DNA of 64,000 bases from Edaphobacter flagellatus (GTDB lineage: Bacteria; Acidobacteriota; Terriglobia; Terriglobales; Acidobacteriaceae): the NCBI RefSeq assembly GCF_025264665.1, contig NZ_CP073697.1, positions 2,852,001 through 2,916,000 of the forward strand, read 5' to 3'. Positions within the stretch are counted from its first letter, which is position 1. Each line of letters begins with the position of its first letter. Positions 1 to 9,090 of this stretch are shown here, in pieces. Below the pieces are notes generated by a model that saw nothing but the letters and a program-made list of their open reading frames with translations, was not told the origin of the DNA and did not search any database. Both the position numbers and the translations under genes were made by a program.

Positions 1-1
1 T

Positions 2-724
2 TCTGATATTGCAAACGGTTATCTAGATGCTTTGTATGAACAAAATGGTCGGCTTGCACTAACCGAAGCAGCGCAGAGAAGAGCCTTCTTTGAGGAGCAG
101 CTTCAGCATGAGAAGAATGCTTTGGCAGATGCTGAAGTTCAGCTGAAAATTACACAGGAGCAAACCGGTCTGATTTCTCCGGTTGGTCAGGCTCAAGCAG
201 AGATCCAGGCAATTGCGGAATTGCGGGCTCAAATCACTAGTCGCGAGGTTGCCCTCGGCTCTTTGAAGCAAGCGGCTACAAGCCAAAATCCAGAAGTAGT
301 TCGATTGCAGACAGAGATTTCTGGGTTACAAAATCAGCTTCAAAAGCTTCAGAACGACAACCAGAAATTCCAGCCGGGCGACATACAACGACCAACGGCT
401 AAGATACCTCAACTGGCCTTGGAGTATGTACGCCGACAACGAGAAGTTAAATATCACGAAGTTTTATTTGAACTAATTGCAAAGCAATACGAAGCTGCGC
501 GACTAGACGAATCGCGGGAATCCCCGTTGTTGCAAATCGTTGATCGAGCAAGAATTCCAGATAGAAAGTCAGGACCGCCAAGGATGCTGCTTCTTTTAGC
601 CGGAGCCTTTTTCGGAATCGCTTTGGGGGTGATTTATGTTCTCCTGCGACACGCATTTCGAACGATGCAACAAGATCCGGTAATGGCAGAACAACTTAAG
701 GCGTTGCGCCAAGCGGCCTTATAA
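2..724 (+). CDS. Wzz/GumC-type polysaccharide chain-length or co-polymerase protein, 3' part only
   Basis: The frame is already open at base 2, so the N-terminal half of the gene lies outside the window. The visible roughly 240 residues are mostly charged coiled-coil (repeated Q/E/L heptads), then a basic stretch (RIPDRKSGPPR) and one transmembrane helix encoded near 584-650 (LLLLAGAFFGIALGVIYVLL). This coiled coil plus C-terminal membrane anchor is the layout of Wzz/GumC inner-membrane proteins that set polymer length. No tyrosine-kinase domain follows the helix, so it is not a fused BY-kinase in the visible part. The next gene on the same strand is a glycosyltransferase, which fits an exopolysaccharide operon. 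The TTG at 32 is probably not the true start. The family assignment is good; the exact polymer is unknown. Confidence 0.8.
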   Translation, partial: SDIANGYLDALYEQNGRLALTEAAQRRAFFEEQLQHEKNALADAEVQLKITQEQTGLISPVGQAQAEIQAIAELRAQITSREVALGSLKQAATSQNPEVVRLQTEISGLQNQLQKLQNDNQKFQPGDIQRPTAKIPQLALEYVRRQREVKYHEVLFELIAKQYEAARLDESRESPLLQIVDRARIPDRKSGPPRMLLLLAGAFFGIALGVIYVLLRHAFRTMQQDPVMAEQLKALRQAAL

Positions 725-775
725 GCTAGACCAGATCTAAGGCAGACAAACATGTCATGCCGACAAGGAATTCCA

Positions 776-1972
776 ATGAACACGGACAGATACTATAGAG
801 TAGGGTTCGTTCTCCATTCTAATCTCTGGGTTGGCGGACAGAATTACCTGAAAAATCTGTTTGCGGCAATTCATGCTCTACCATACAGTGTGATCAAGCC
901 AGTAGTGTTTACTGGCACGAAGGCGGATATAAAGTTTGCCGAGTTCCCACGAGTTGAAGTAATACGAACACGGATCCTTGATCACAAGGGTTCCGCTTGG
1001 TTTCTTCGTGAAGGAATTGGGAAGGTCACCAAGTACGATTTTTGGCTGCGAAGGCTCTTGCGTCGCCATCATGTGTCTGCACTTTCGCACCTTTTTAGCC
1101 TGCGCTCCCGATTGCCGGTTCCAACAATAGGATGGATACCCGATCTCCAACACGTCTATCTCCCAGAGTTCTTTAGCGTTGAGGAACGTAAACGACGAGA
1201 TCGAGAGTTCATGGAGTTATGTGTGAATTGCGACAAGGTAATTGTCAGTAGCGAATGCGCAGGAATTGATCTGCAGTCCTTTGCTCCGGAATATACATAT
1301 AAGACAGAGTTGTTGCGATTTGTAGGCAGTCCAGTCCTACCTCAACAGTCCATCCATTTACAGGAACTGCAGAAGATATATGGTTTCGAAGGCCCCTACT
1401 TCTTGCTGCCCAATCAATTTTGGGCGCATAAAAATCATCGCGTCGTTATTAGCGCACTGAATCTTTTGAAGAGTAAAAACAAGCGGGTGTTAGTTCTCGC
1501 CACGGGATCGACGCAAGACTATCGCCACCCTACCTTCTTTTCGTCTCTTATGCAATATGCCGGAGAATGCGGTGTGCTGGACGCGTTTAGGGTTTTAGGA
1601 CAGATTCCGTACGACCACCTCGTAGCTCTTATGCAACATGCAATTGCTTTAATCAACCCATCTCGATTTGAAGGATGGAGCAGTACTGTCGAGGAGGCTA
1701 AATCCATTGGAAAACAGATTGTGTTATCGGATATACCGGTGCATCGAGAGCAAGCCCCGCAACGTTGCTTTTTCTTTCCCCCAGATGATCCTGACGCTTT
1801 GGCAGATCAAATCCTCGCTGCTTTGAATCAATTTGACCAACGTCATGAAGCCCTAATGCAGGAAGCGGCTAGCGCTCAGTTCTCTGCCAGGCAAAAGGCT
1901 TACGGAGAGAGGTACGAGCAGATTGTCTTAGATGTATTGAAGAATTTAAATTCTAATTCATCAATGAGTTAG
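776..1972 (+). CDS. GT4-family glycosyltransferase
   Basis: The protein of about 398 residues has the GT-B shape of group 1/GT4 transferases, which move a sugar from a nucleotide donor to a growing glycan in the cytoplasm. The N-terminal part contains VLHSNLWVGGQNYLKNL, the usual glycine-containing acceptor-side loop. The C-terminal half has the donor-binding motif NPSRFEGWSSTVEEA near residues 293-307, with the E-x7-E spacing of GT4 enzymes. I chose the ATG at 776 because AAGGA lies about 7 bases before it; the in-frame ATG at 752 has only a weak AGG upstream. It follows the chain-length gene by 51 bases and probably shares its transcript. The sugar specificity cannot be read from sequence. 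Confidence 0.85.
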   Translation: MNTDRYYRVGFVLHSNLWVGGQNYLKNLFAAIHALPYSVIKPVVFTGTKADIKFAEFPRVEVIRTRILDHKGSAWFLREGIGKVTKYDFWLRRLLRRHHVSALSHLFSLRSRLPVPTIGWIPDLQHVYLPEFFSVEERKRRDREFMELCVNCDKVIVSSECAGIDLQSFAPEYTYKTELLRFVGSPVLPQQSIHLQELQKIYGFEGPYFLLPNQFWAHKNHRVVISALNLLKSKNKRVLVLATGSTQDYRHPTFFSSLMQYAGECGVLDAFRVLGQIPYDHLVALMQHAIALINPSRFEGWSSTVEEAKSIGKQIVLSDIPVHREQAPQRCFFFPPDDPDALADQILAALNQFDQRHEALMQEAASAQFSARQKAYGERYEQIVLDVLKNLNSNSSMS

Positions 1973-2178
1973 ATCGTTCCAAACCTTGTGTGCGAAGACA
2001 TAGAATACCCATGATTGTACTTTTAGAGATGGCAGCATGAGCTAAATAGTCAGTTAGTTATCTGATAAATGACCACATGATTGTCAGGAAGCCAAATGAT
2101 TGCTCGGCCCGGAGTCGAAGCATCCCTAATGCTTGCGCATAATGCGAGCGAGCACGCCAGTAATCCAAGTAGAAATAA

Positions 2179-3426
2179 ATGTTGATAGCCTATCACAGTA
2201 TATTCCAAGGGATACCGTATATCGTTCTTGTTATCGCGGTGTTATCCCTCACTTCATTGATCTTCCAAAAGCGTTCTTCGATCGCTAGATCAATTTTGTT
2301 TTCATTTGGTTTTTGGTTGGCGCCTTTATTCTACCTGACGTACGTTGTTTTAGTGCATCAACTATCAATAGAGATAGCTGGTGCCTTCATTGTAGAATTT
2401 GTAATTCTTATTAGTTACCTAAGCTTATTTTCAAGATTACTAACGATCGTTAGCGAGGGTAAGTCGATAGATACCAATCTAATGATGAGATGGCTCAAAA
2501 CTGGTCTTATCGTGATTATTATTCTCGCCAGCCCGTTGCTCCTTACAGGGAGTTTTGGAATCTTCTCAGAGACATCGAGAAATGATTACTTAGCAGATTC
2601 AAGGTGGTATCTGTACTCTCTCTATGCATCAATTTTGATACAGGCGGCAATGGTTCCTGTTGTTGCATCAATTCTAAATAGTCAAAGACGATGGAATAAA
2701 CTTGTTATATTTTATCTGGTCATAATATCAACGTTCTTGTTGCTTGGAGGATCCAAAGGAGGGGGGATTTTATCGTTTATCGCGATATTTAGCTTGGTTA
2801 GACTGCAAAGTCTAAGAGAGTACGTCAGATTTTTCCGAGTACCGTTGCTAGGTATGGCCGCTGTCGTCTCTTTGTCAGTTTTTGTGTTGGGAAAATTTCT
2901 TGCTCTAGACCCAATTCAGATGCTCTTGCTGATGCTTTCAAGGATATTTATAAATAATGATGCAAGGGCCTTAGCGATTGATCTTTCGGGCTCTCCTAAT
3001 TGGCATAGTGTCTCGCTCTTTAGAGAATCTTTCCGATCCTACGCAACGCTTCTCGGAACTTCTCCGGCTTATCCCCCGTTGGGGCAATATCTGTATATGT
3101 GGGCATTCCGAAGTAATGGTTTCGTTGGCGCAAACACTTCCAGTACCGCTTTAATGATCTTATATGGGAGTGGAGTTGAAAAAATTATATTTTCTATCGG
3201 GATATGCATGCTAGCTCTTGGAATTTGCCTGTTCTCGCGCATACGTGGCCAGTATTCAATTATCAGACTTGCTATCGGTATTTTCCTGCTATCTTCACTG
3301 TCACAAGACTTTCTAGCATTTCAATTAGCGGTAAACATTCTAATGTTAGTAGCCATTCTATTCCTTCTATTTAGTTTCGGCAGATATTTACTTATTTATT
3401 GTACGAAACCAAGCTTGGTCTCATGA
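2179..3426 (+). CDS. O-antigen/exopolysaccharide polymerase-like membrane protein (Wzy-like)
   Basis: The 415-residue product is almost entirely hydrophobic, with about ten predicted membrane spans and a larger polar loop between roughly residues 240 and 330 (around NNDARALAIDLSGSPNW). Wzy-type polymerases have little sequence conservation and are usually recognised by this topology and by location between glycosyltransferase genes, both true here. It would join lipid-linked repeat units on the periplasmic face of the inner membrane. The gene is notably AT-rich, with many ATA, TTA and AGA codons, unlike genes after 13 kb, which suggests acquired DNA. The start ATG has no strong ribosome-binding site. 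The 206 bases before it hold no gene I can support. A different polytopic membrane role cannot be excluded. Confidence 0.65.
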   Translation: MLIAYHSIFQGIPYIVLVIAVLSLTSLIFQKRSSIARSILFSFGFWLAPLFYLTYVVLVHQLSIEIAGAFIVEFVILISYLSLFSRLLTIVSEGKSIDTNLMMRWLKTGLIVIIILASPLLLTGSFGIFSETSRNDYLADSRWYLYSLYASILIQAAMVPVVASILNSQRRWNKLVIFYLVIISTFLLLGGSKGGGILSFIAIFSLVRLQSLREYVRFFRVPLLGMAAVVSLSVFVLGKFLALDPIQMLLLMLSRIFINNDARALAIDLSGSPNWHSVSLFRESFRSYATLLGTSPAYPPLGQYLYMWAFRSNGFVGANTSSTALMILYGSGVEKIIFSIGICMLALGICLFSRIRGQYSIIRLAIGIFLLSSLSQDFLAFQLAVNILMLVAILFLLFSFGRYLLIYCTKPSLVS

Positions 3427-3435
3427 AGGTTGTTC

Positions 3436-4173
3436 GTGTCTAAATTATCTGCGGCAGTACCTCAAGTTTCTATAATCCTACCTGCATTGACGGTGAATAG
3501 TGACTACCTTCGTTGCCTATATTCAATTCGCGCCGCCCTCTCGGGAAAAGTTAGCTACGAAATCATCAGTATCGTTCGCGATATAAAAGCATTCACTAAC
3601 TTGGCAAGTCCCGATCTACGCATCTTTTTAGAAGAAGGCCCTGGAATCTACCGCGCCATGAATCTTGGTATCGATAGAGCTGCAGGAGAATATATCTATT
3701 TCATCGGGCAGGACGATATTTTACTGCCGGATGCAGCCGCATCTGTCGTTCGAGGTAGCGCAAGAGAAGCAGATGTGATTCTTGCTAACGTGTTCTGGGG
3801 CAGTGGGCGGATTCATAGAAATTATGTGCTAAGACAATCTCTCGTGTGGACAAACTGGTGTCATCAGGGTGTCTTCTATAAACGGACCGTATTCGTGAAA
3901 ATCGTCGGGTCATTTCCTTTGGAGTACAAGGCTCAGGCAGATCACTATTCAAACATTGTTTTGAGTACGAATCGAACAGTGAGAGTCGTTAAATATAATG
4001 GGTGTATAGCTTGGTATTCAGCCACCGGATTTTCCACGCAGTCGCCGGACCTTGTTTTTAGAGCAGCTTTTCCTGGGCTCGTGCGCGAGCACTTTGGATT
4101 AATATCGTACTGCTCGGTAAAGCTGAGGCGAGCTTTGTTGAAATGTATTAAGCTCATGCTGAAGGCCAAATGA
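3436..4173 (+). CDS. GT2-family glycosyltransferase (WcaE-like)
   Basis: The protein of about 245 residues opens with VSIILPALT, the first strand of a GT-A fold, and has an aspartate motif YFIGQDDILLPDA around residues 88-100 that would bind the metal and nucleotide sugar. The segment GPGIYRAMNLGIDRAAGEYI just before it is typical of GT2 enzymes of the WcaE/colanic-acid type. I place the start at GTG 3436 because GAAGG at 3425-3429 sits six bases upstream; the TTG at 3430 touches that site. It lies nine bases after the polymerase gene and overlaps the next gene by four bases (ATGA), so the three are translationally coupled. Confidence 0.85.
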   Translation: MSKLSAAVPQVSIILPALTVNSDYLRCLYSIRAALSGKVSYEIISIVRDIKAFTNLASPDLRIFLEEGPGIYRAMNLGIDRAAGEYIYFIGQDDILLPDAAASVVRGSAREADVILANVFWGSGRIHRNYVLRQSLVWTNWCHQGVFYKRTVFVKIVGSFPLEYKAQADHYSNIVLSTNRTVRVVKYNGCIAWYSATGFSTQSPDLVFRAAFPGLVREHFGLISYCSVKLRRALLKCIKLMLKAK

Positions 4174-5303
4174 AACGATACGCAATTTTCTTTCCACAGT
4201 TTCATCAAGTCAAAGTCAATGATCTTGCCTGGGGGCATGGATTTACGGATTGGGCACTCGTTGCTGCAGCCAACGCGTTCAATAACTGGATACGTCGTGC
4301 TCCGGCTTGCGGTTTTTATGATCTATCTAAGGTCGATGACATTAGAGATAGGCTCGAAACTGCAGCGGCTGCTGGATTAGACGGTTTTGGGATATACCAC
4401 TACCGATTTGATGACGGCCCGGAGCTCGATGCGGTCGAGAGGTATCTACGTCAATTTCCTACGCCTGCCGGATTCAACTATTTTTTTATTTGGGCTAATG
4501 AAGACTGGTCTAAGCGGTGGGTAGACAACGATACTAAGATTCTCAAGTCTATGCCAACTGAACTTAGTAGAGAACAAGTTGCCGATCATGTGGCTTACCT
4601 TAAGCCATTTATGGAATCCGAGGCGTATACGAAATTGGCGAATAAGCCTATGTTCGTTATATACAGACCCGACTGGTTTAAAGATACAGCTACCGTCGTG
4701 AACCTCTACAGGCAAGAATTCGAACGTACTGGGTTGAATGTGTCGATAGGGTTCTTCGCCAAAAATACACTTGACGCGGAATATTCGAAACTCTTCGATT
4801 TTTGCTATATCTTCGAGCCTAGAATGTTCTTTAATTTTCAAGGACTGCGAAAAAATGTAACTCTAATCGGTATCTACAGTAGATTACTCAAGTTAATGCC
4901 ACGCGAGAGAGGTGAGTGGCTTTCTGAACATATCAACCGATTCTCGAGAAAAAGGTCTAACAAGTTTTCATTTGCAGATTTTTTGTCATACTTTAAGTCA
5001 AACGAGCGCCAACAATTCATTCGTTCGATTGATTGCCCTGTGCAAAATATTTTGACCGCTGGCTGGAACAATACGCCACGATATCGTCAGTACTTTACTC
5101 AAGTGGATGTCCCCAGTGCTGAACAATTCTCGTCTATGCTTAATTGGTCTCTCGGTGATCGCCAGTACTCCGAAGACATTCCATTGTTATGCAATGCATG
5201 GAATGAATGGTCGGAAGGTGCGGCAATTGAGCCATGCGCTTATCTAGGAGATGTGTTGCTGAAAAACTACCTTGAAAGTGCCGAGGAGAACCCACTGGTC
5301 TAA
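4170..5303 (+). CDS. WbsX-like glycosyltransferase / GH99-like domain protein
   Basis: The 377-residue protein begins MKRYAIFFPQFHQVKVNDLA and continues with WGHGFTDWALV, GFGIYHYRFDDG and FIWANEDWSKRW. These motifs define the WbsX family (PF14307), proteins with a GH99-like barrel found in O-antigen and exopolysaccharide clusters. Members are annotated as glycosyltransferases, but a hydrolase or capping role is also possible. The C-terminal motif NAWNEWSEGAAIEP is equally characteristic. The start codon overlaps the previous stop (ATGA). It is the last gene of the forward run; the next genes are on the other strand, and no clear terminator hairpin is visible in the 287-base convergent gap that follows. 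Confidence 0.8.
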   Translation: MKRYAIFFPQFHQVKVNDLAWGHGFTDWALVAAANAFNNWIRRAPACGFYDLSKVDDIRDRLETAAAAGLDGFGIYHYRFDDGPELDAVERYLRQFPTPAGFNYFFIWANEDWSKRWVDNDTKILKSMPTELSREQVADHVAYLKPFMESEAYTKLANKPMFVIYRPDWFKDTATVVNLYRQEFERTGLNVSIGFFAKNTLDAEYSKLFDFCYIFEPRMFFNFQGLRKNVTLIGIYSRLLKLMPRERGEWLSEHINRFSRKRSNKFSFADFLSYFKSNERQQFIRSIDCPVQNILTAGWNNTPRYRQYFTQVDVPSAEQFSSMLNWSLGDRQYSEDIPLLCNAWNEWSEGAAIEPCAYLGDVLLKNYLESAEENPLV

Positions 5304-5590
5304 ATACGTACGTATAGATACACCGGTAGCGCAGCGGATTTATAGGAGGGGATTTGAGGACGTCGAGACTAGGAACTTCCCAAGCCGCCTCCACTCACTA
5401 CGATGGAATGTTGGATAACTTCGACCTTATAAAATCTCCAGAAACTGCTTCAGTGTTTCCTGTGAAACTATGGAAGTCAATGGATTTCTTGTAGCGTACG
5501 GATAGCAACAAAATCGCACACAGTTTTGTTTGCCAAGCAATCTATTGCGGTCAAGAATTAATCTGATCCGCGTCCTCTCCCCTCCTGGAA

Positions 5591-6508
5591 TCATAGGAAG
5601 TTCCTCTTCCACCATGTGACATATTCCTCTACGCCCTCTGCCCACTGACGTGTCGGTAGCCATCCCCATGCCTTTGAACCCTGTGTATCTGCAATATACC
5701 GGGTGGGGTCGCCTGTCCTCTGTGTTCCCGAAAAGGTCGGCACACCTTTAGTTTGAAGGATGCTGGTCAAGTGCAGGAGTACATCACGTACGGTGACTCC
5801 GTGTCCGCTTCCCCCATTAACTGTCGGGCATGTGGGGGAGGCATGTTCGGTTGCCGTCATAAGAAGTGTGGCAGCGTCTTCCACGTGAAGCAAGTCTCGT
5901 ACTTCGTTGCCAGTGCCCGTAAAGACATAATCATTATTTGAAAACTTGCGGCAAGCATCCCACAACAGTTGTTTACGCAAACCACACCCATATACAGAGA
6001 AGAGGCGCACAATGGCTGCGGATGTTCCGAACTGTCGAGAGTAAGATGTCACCATCTGTTCAGCCATTAGCTTGTGGGTCCCGTACTGCGAAATAGGAAC
6101 CGTGGGGCACACCTCTCGTATGGGAATGGTTTCCGCATTTCCATAAACGCTCGCGCTGGAAGGGTAAACAATCCGGCAAGAAGGTGCAGACGTACGGACA
6201 TACTCGAGGACATGTGCTGTGGTTTCAACTGTTCGCTCAAAGTCGGCAAGTGGGTCTTGGATGGAGAAGGGCACTGACCCGCTACCTGCGCAATGAACGA
6301 TGGCCGATGGCTCTCCAGCATATTGCTTAAGCGCCTGAAGCGTAACATCGGAGCGTTTCCACTCGCTCAGGCCCCAGAATTTCCAGTCTTCTTGTAACCA
6401 TTCTCCGTGGCCTATCCCCAGAACAATATGGCCTTGTTTGGAAAGACAACGAGCCACGTGACGTCCAAGAAATCCGTAAGCTCCAGTAACAACTATCGTT
6501 CTACCCAT
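5591..6508 (-). CDS. NAD-dependent epimerase/dehydratase (extended SDR)
   Basis: The 305-residue protein starts with a Rossmann motif GAYGFLG (residues 9-15) and carries the catalytic YGTHK (Tyr142, Lys146), with serines in VYPSSASVYG just before it. This is the extended short-chain dehydrogenase family that epimerises, dehydrates or reduces nucleotide-linked sugars, using a tightly bound NAD. It is a little shorter than GalE (about 330), and the exact substrate is unclear. It is the last gene of a four-gene reverse operon and starts two bases after the methyltransferase gene ends. Confidence 0.85.
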   Translation of the reverse strand: MGRTIVVTGAYGFLGRHVARCLSKQGHIVLGIGHGEWLQEDWKFWGLSEWKRSDVTLQALKQYAGEPSAIVHCAGSGSVPFSIQDPLADFERTVETTAHVLEYVRTSAPSCRIVYPSSASVYGNAETIPIREVCPTVPISQYGTHKLMAEQMVTSYSRQFGTSAAIVRLFSVYGCGLRKQLLWDACRKFSNNDYVFTGTGNEVRDLLHVEDAATLLMTATEHASPTCPTVNGGSGHGVTVRDVLLHLTSILQTKGVPTFSGTQRTGDPTRYIADTQGSKAWGWLPTRQWAEGVEEYVTWWKRNFL

Positions 6509-6510
6509 AT

Positions 6511-7335
6511 CTAGATATCGAGTTTGTGGCCAAAAAATGTGTATAGTCGTCCGGGTTGATTCATTAGAGTGCCTCTCAAGGAAAGCAGGGAATCCGGAAC
6601 GAATTTGGCGGCAGAAGGTATTCGAAGCTTTCGGGCTATCTGGGCTTTCACCGAATTGCGTGTCTCAGGATATAGATTAATATCGGATGAAAGCGGATTC
6701 AGCACCTTAGAGAGCTTTATGCCAGCGCCTTCCATGGCATCGAGATAGTCTTTAAGCAAAAACGCATTTTCCCCGCCGTAAAGAGCATGCAGGGGATGGC
6801 GGTTGAGGAATTCTTTTAAGTCCCGCCGATGTGAGAGGACATGTTCACGCGTGGCGACCATCATGCCCCCAGGCTTGAGTACGCGCCCAATTTCACGGCA
6901 AAGCTGGGTCAAATCACGAGCGTGATGTAGAACCTGCCTTGCATGTACCAGATCGAACGACCCATTCTCGAACGGTAGCGATTCACCCCAGGTCTCGACC
7001 ACATCAATGTGAACGCCACCCTCTGCAGCGACCCTGCGTATCGCTCCCGTGCCCACGACTTGGCTTCTGTCGGGTTCAAGTGCGACGGTATCCCACCCAT
7101 CCTTCGCAAGCGCAAAAGACGAAATGCCTCTACCGGCGCCAATATCCAAAGCCCTTCCTCGAGCGCTGCCAATGAGTTTCTGGATAGCATTCCATTCGGT
7201 ACTCGAATAAAAACGCTCAGCAGCTGCAAGGAGCGGATCATCATAAAAACATGCTTTGACTAAAGCATCTTGATCCGGTTGGGATTTGAGCCATAGTACT
7301 GCTTGCTCCCAGGTGAGTTGCCTGTTACCGCTCAT
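6511..7335 (-). CDS. class I SAM-dependent methyltransferase
   Basis: The 274-residue protein has the glycine-rich SAM-binding loop ALDIGAGRG (residues 62-70), an acidic residue ending the second strand (VALEPD) and the later signatures [15 protein letters not shown] and [12 protein letters not shown]. This is the Methyltransf_11 pattern. In this operon, between an acyltransferase and an epimerase gene, it most likely methylates a sugar or a lipid-linked glycan, but that is inference. It overlaps the upstream acyltransferase gene by 11 bases. Confidence 0.85.
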   Translation of the reverse strand: MSGNRQLTWEQAVLWLKSQPDQDALVKACFYDDPLLAAAERFYSSTEWNAIQKLIGSARGRALDIGAGRGISSFALAKDGWDTVALEPDRSQVVGTGAIRRVAAEGGVHIDVVETWGESLPFENGSFDLVHARQVLHHARDLTQLCREIGRVLKPGGMMVATREHVLSHRRDLKEFLNRHPLHALYGGENAFLLKDYLDAMEGAGIKLSKVLNPLSSDINLYPETRNSVKAQIARKLRIPSAAKFVPDSLLSLRGTLMNQPGRLYTFFGHKLDI

Positions 7336-7900
7336 TACTGGGAATCTCCCGAATCACTTTCGCGGGGTTGCCGCCAACAATAGTCCACGCCGGTACGTTC
7401 TTGACCACGACGGAGCCAGCAGCCACAATCGCACCCTCCCCAATTTCTACACCTTTCAAAATTATCACGTTCAATCCCAGCCATGACTTATTGCCAATCT
7501 TGACTGGTTTGATTTCGACAGGAGTCCAATCCTTCTTGCCATCGTACCAATCCCTGACATCATGCTTACGCTGCGTCCAGCCGATCGCATGCGAGTTGTG
7601 ATCTACGATAGTACAGCCCCAAGAAATAAGGACATCGTCGCCAATCTCAATTCTTGTGGCGCTAGCAACGATTGAGGAGCCAATGAAAGTATTCCGTCCA
7701 ATAATGATTGTCGCCCCTTCTCGTTCGGCGACCAGGCTTCCTTCAACAATACTGCCAGCCCCAATCTCCAAGCTGGATTCGGGACGGAATCTCACGCCCC
7801 TGAAATTCACTTTGGCCGTCGCATCGATTTTGACTCCTGAGCATTGCATCAAGAGCCTTCGCGCTCTATATTGAAGAATTCGAACGATCAGCTTGCGCAC
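7325..7900 (-). CDS. left-handed beta-helix acyltransferase (WbbJ/WcaF-like)
   Basis: The 191-residue protein contains repeated hexapeptides of the [LIV]-G-x4 type ([48 protein letters not shown]) and ends in [12 protein letters not shown], the usual C-terminus of trimeric xenobiotic/serine/maltose O-acetyltransferase relatives. A catalytic histidine is likely in [13 protein letters not shown]. The enzyme would acetylate or otherwise acylate a polysaccharide sugar using an acyl-CoA. It sits 15 bases after the first gene of the operon and overlaps the methyltransferase gene, so expression should be coupled. Confidence 0.85.
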   Translation of the reverse strand: MRKLIVRILQYRARRLLMQCSGVKIDATAKVNFRGVRFRPESSLEIGAGSIVEGSLVAEREGATIIIGRNTFIGSSIVASATRIEIGDDVLISWGCTIVDHNSHAIGWTQRKHDVRDWYDGKKDWTPVEIKPVKIGNKSWLGLNVIILKGVEIGEGAIVAAGSVVVKNVPAWTIVGGNPAKVIREIPSNER

Positions 7901-7915
7901 GGATAATTTGAAGTC

Positions 7916-8857
7916 CTATGAAATTTTACGGTTGATAATTCGTTTAGAAATGCTCGCAATTTTTGCGGCAATTCGATCAGTGATAGATGACGTACGCAGA
8001 TCCTGAAGAATGCGGTCCATACTTCTTAAAGGGATGAAGCTAACTGGATGTCGGAGCGGCAAGTCAATTGGGTTTGTCGGCAAGCTCAATCGAGCATTCT
8101 CGCTTTTGGTGTGGGTCGCGTCCAGCCCAAAACCAATATTGGTAACCAAATTGACGCGGGGGACGATCGCGAGTGAATTGTTTTTCAAATGAGTATATAG
8201 CCACTGATAATCCCAAGCATTCCGGCCATTATTTTCGTACATGTCATCGAAAATTCGGGTCCAGTACGTAACCATCTTCGGTTCTTCGAAAATCTCTGAG
8301 AGAGCTCCTGCGTGCTTAAGCTCGGGCCATTCTTCCATATGCCTGTCAAAGCGTTGCCATTCAGATCTCCAGGTCGCCCATCCCCAATTGCCTCCAATTT
8401 GGGAGAAAAAATAACTCGCATCTGTATTATGCAGATAATCAGCAATCAGGTTAGTGCCGGAGATCGAGGCTACGCGGCTATCTCCTCGATATCTTGCTAG
8501 CAGTTCCTGACAAAAAGGGAAGAAGGATGGATCCGGAAGGCAATCATCTTCGAAGATAATTGCTTCTTCGACCAAGGAAAAAACCCAATCCAAACCACTG
8601 ATAACGCGCTCTTGGCAACCAAGATTGTTATCCGCAAAATTCTGCGATACATTGCATGGCCAATCGATACGGCTAATAATTTCACGCACTTGTCGGCAAG
8701 CATCTATCTCGCCCGCCTTGTCAAGTCTTGGCCCATCCGCTATAAGCAGCAACCTTGCAGGTCGAATTTTGGCAATGGCTTCGAACACTCGACGGGTAGT
8801 GTGAGGTCGGTTAAAGACGAACAATGCCACCGGAGTTTCAAATATTTCTGTCTGCAT
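7916..8857 (-). CDS. HlpA-like GT-A fold glycosyltransferase
   Basis: The 313-residue protein begins with TPVALFVFNRPHTTRRVFEA, followed by LLLIADGPR and the acidic motif AIIFEDDCLPDPSFF near residue 100. This pattern belongs to GT-A nucleotide-diphospho-sugar transferases that are often annotated as hemolytic protein HlpA-like. The conserved block GGNWGWATWRSEWQRFDRH is also typical of that group. It is the first gene of the reverse operon and is divergent from the flippase gene; the 233-base gap between them should hold both promoters. Acceptor and sugar are unknown. Confidence 0.75.
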   Translation of the reverse strand: MQTEIFETPVALFVFNRPHTTRRVFEAIAKIRPARLLLIADGPRLDKAGEIDACRQVREIISRIDWPCNVSQNFADNNLGCQERVISGLDWVFSLVEEAIIFEDDCLPDPSFFPFCQELLARYRGDSRVASISGTNLIADYLHNTDASYFFSQIGGNWGWATWRSEWQRFDRHMEEWPELKHAGALSEIFEEPKMVTYWTRIFDDMYENNGRNAWDYQWLYTHLKNNSLAIVPRVNLVTNIGFGLDATHTKSENARLSLPTNPIDLPLRHPVSFIPLRSMDRILQDLRTSSITDRIAAKIASISKRIINRKIS

Positions 8858-9090
8858 CAGCTGAAGTTGCTAACCTGTCTGCAGTAAGGGTGCGCAAGCT
8901 TTAGTGCGATTAACTATCGCAATAGTCGAAAACTAGATTAAGCGTCCCATCGCAGCTTTAGGATAGTATAAGGCTGCAAGAGACGTTGACGCCAGTATGG
9001 TCTTGATGAGATGGAAATATCTCCTTTTGGCTAGCGTATAGCTTGGATTAGTGGTATTCCTCCGATCAACGCGATTGAAGGGCGCAGAGT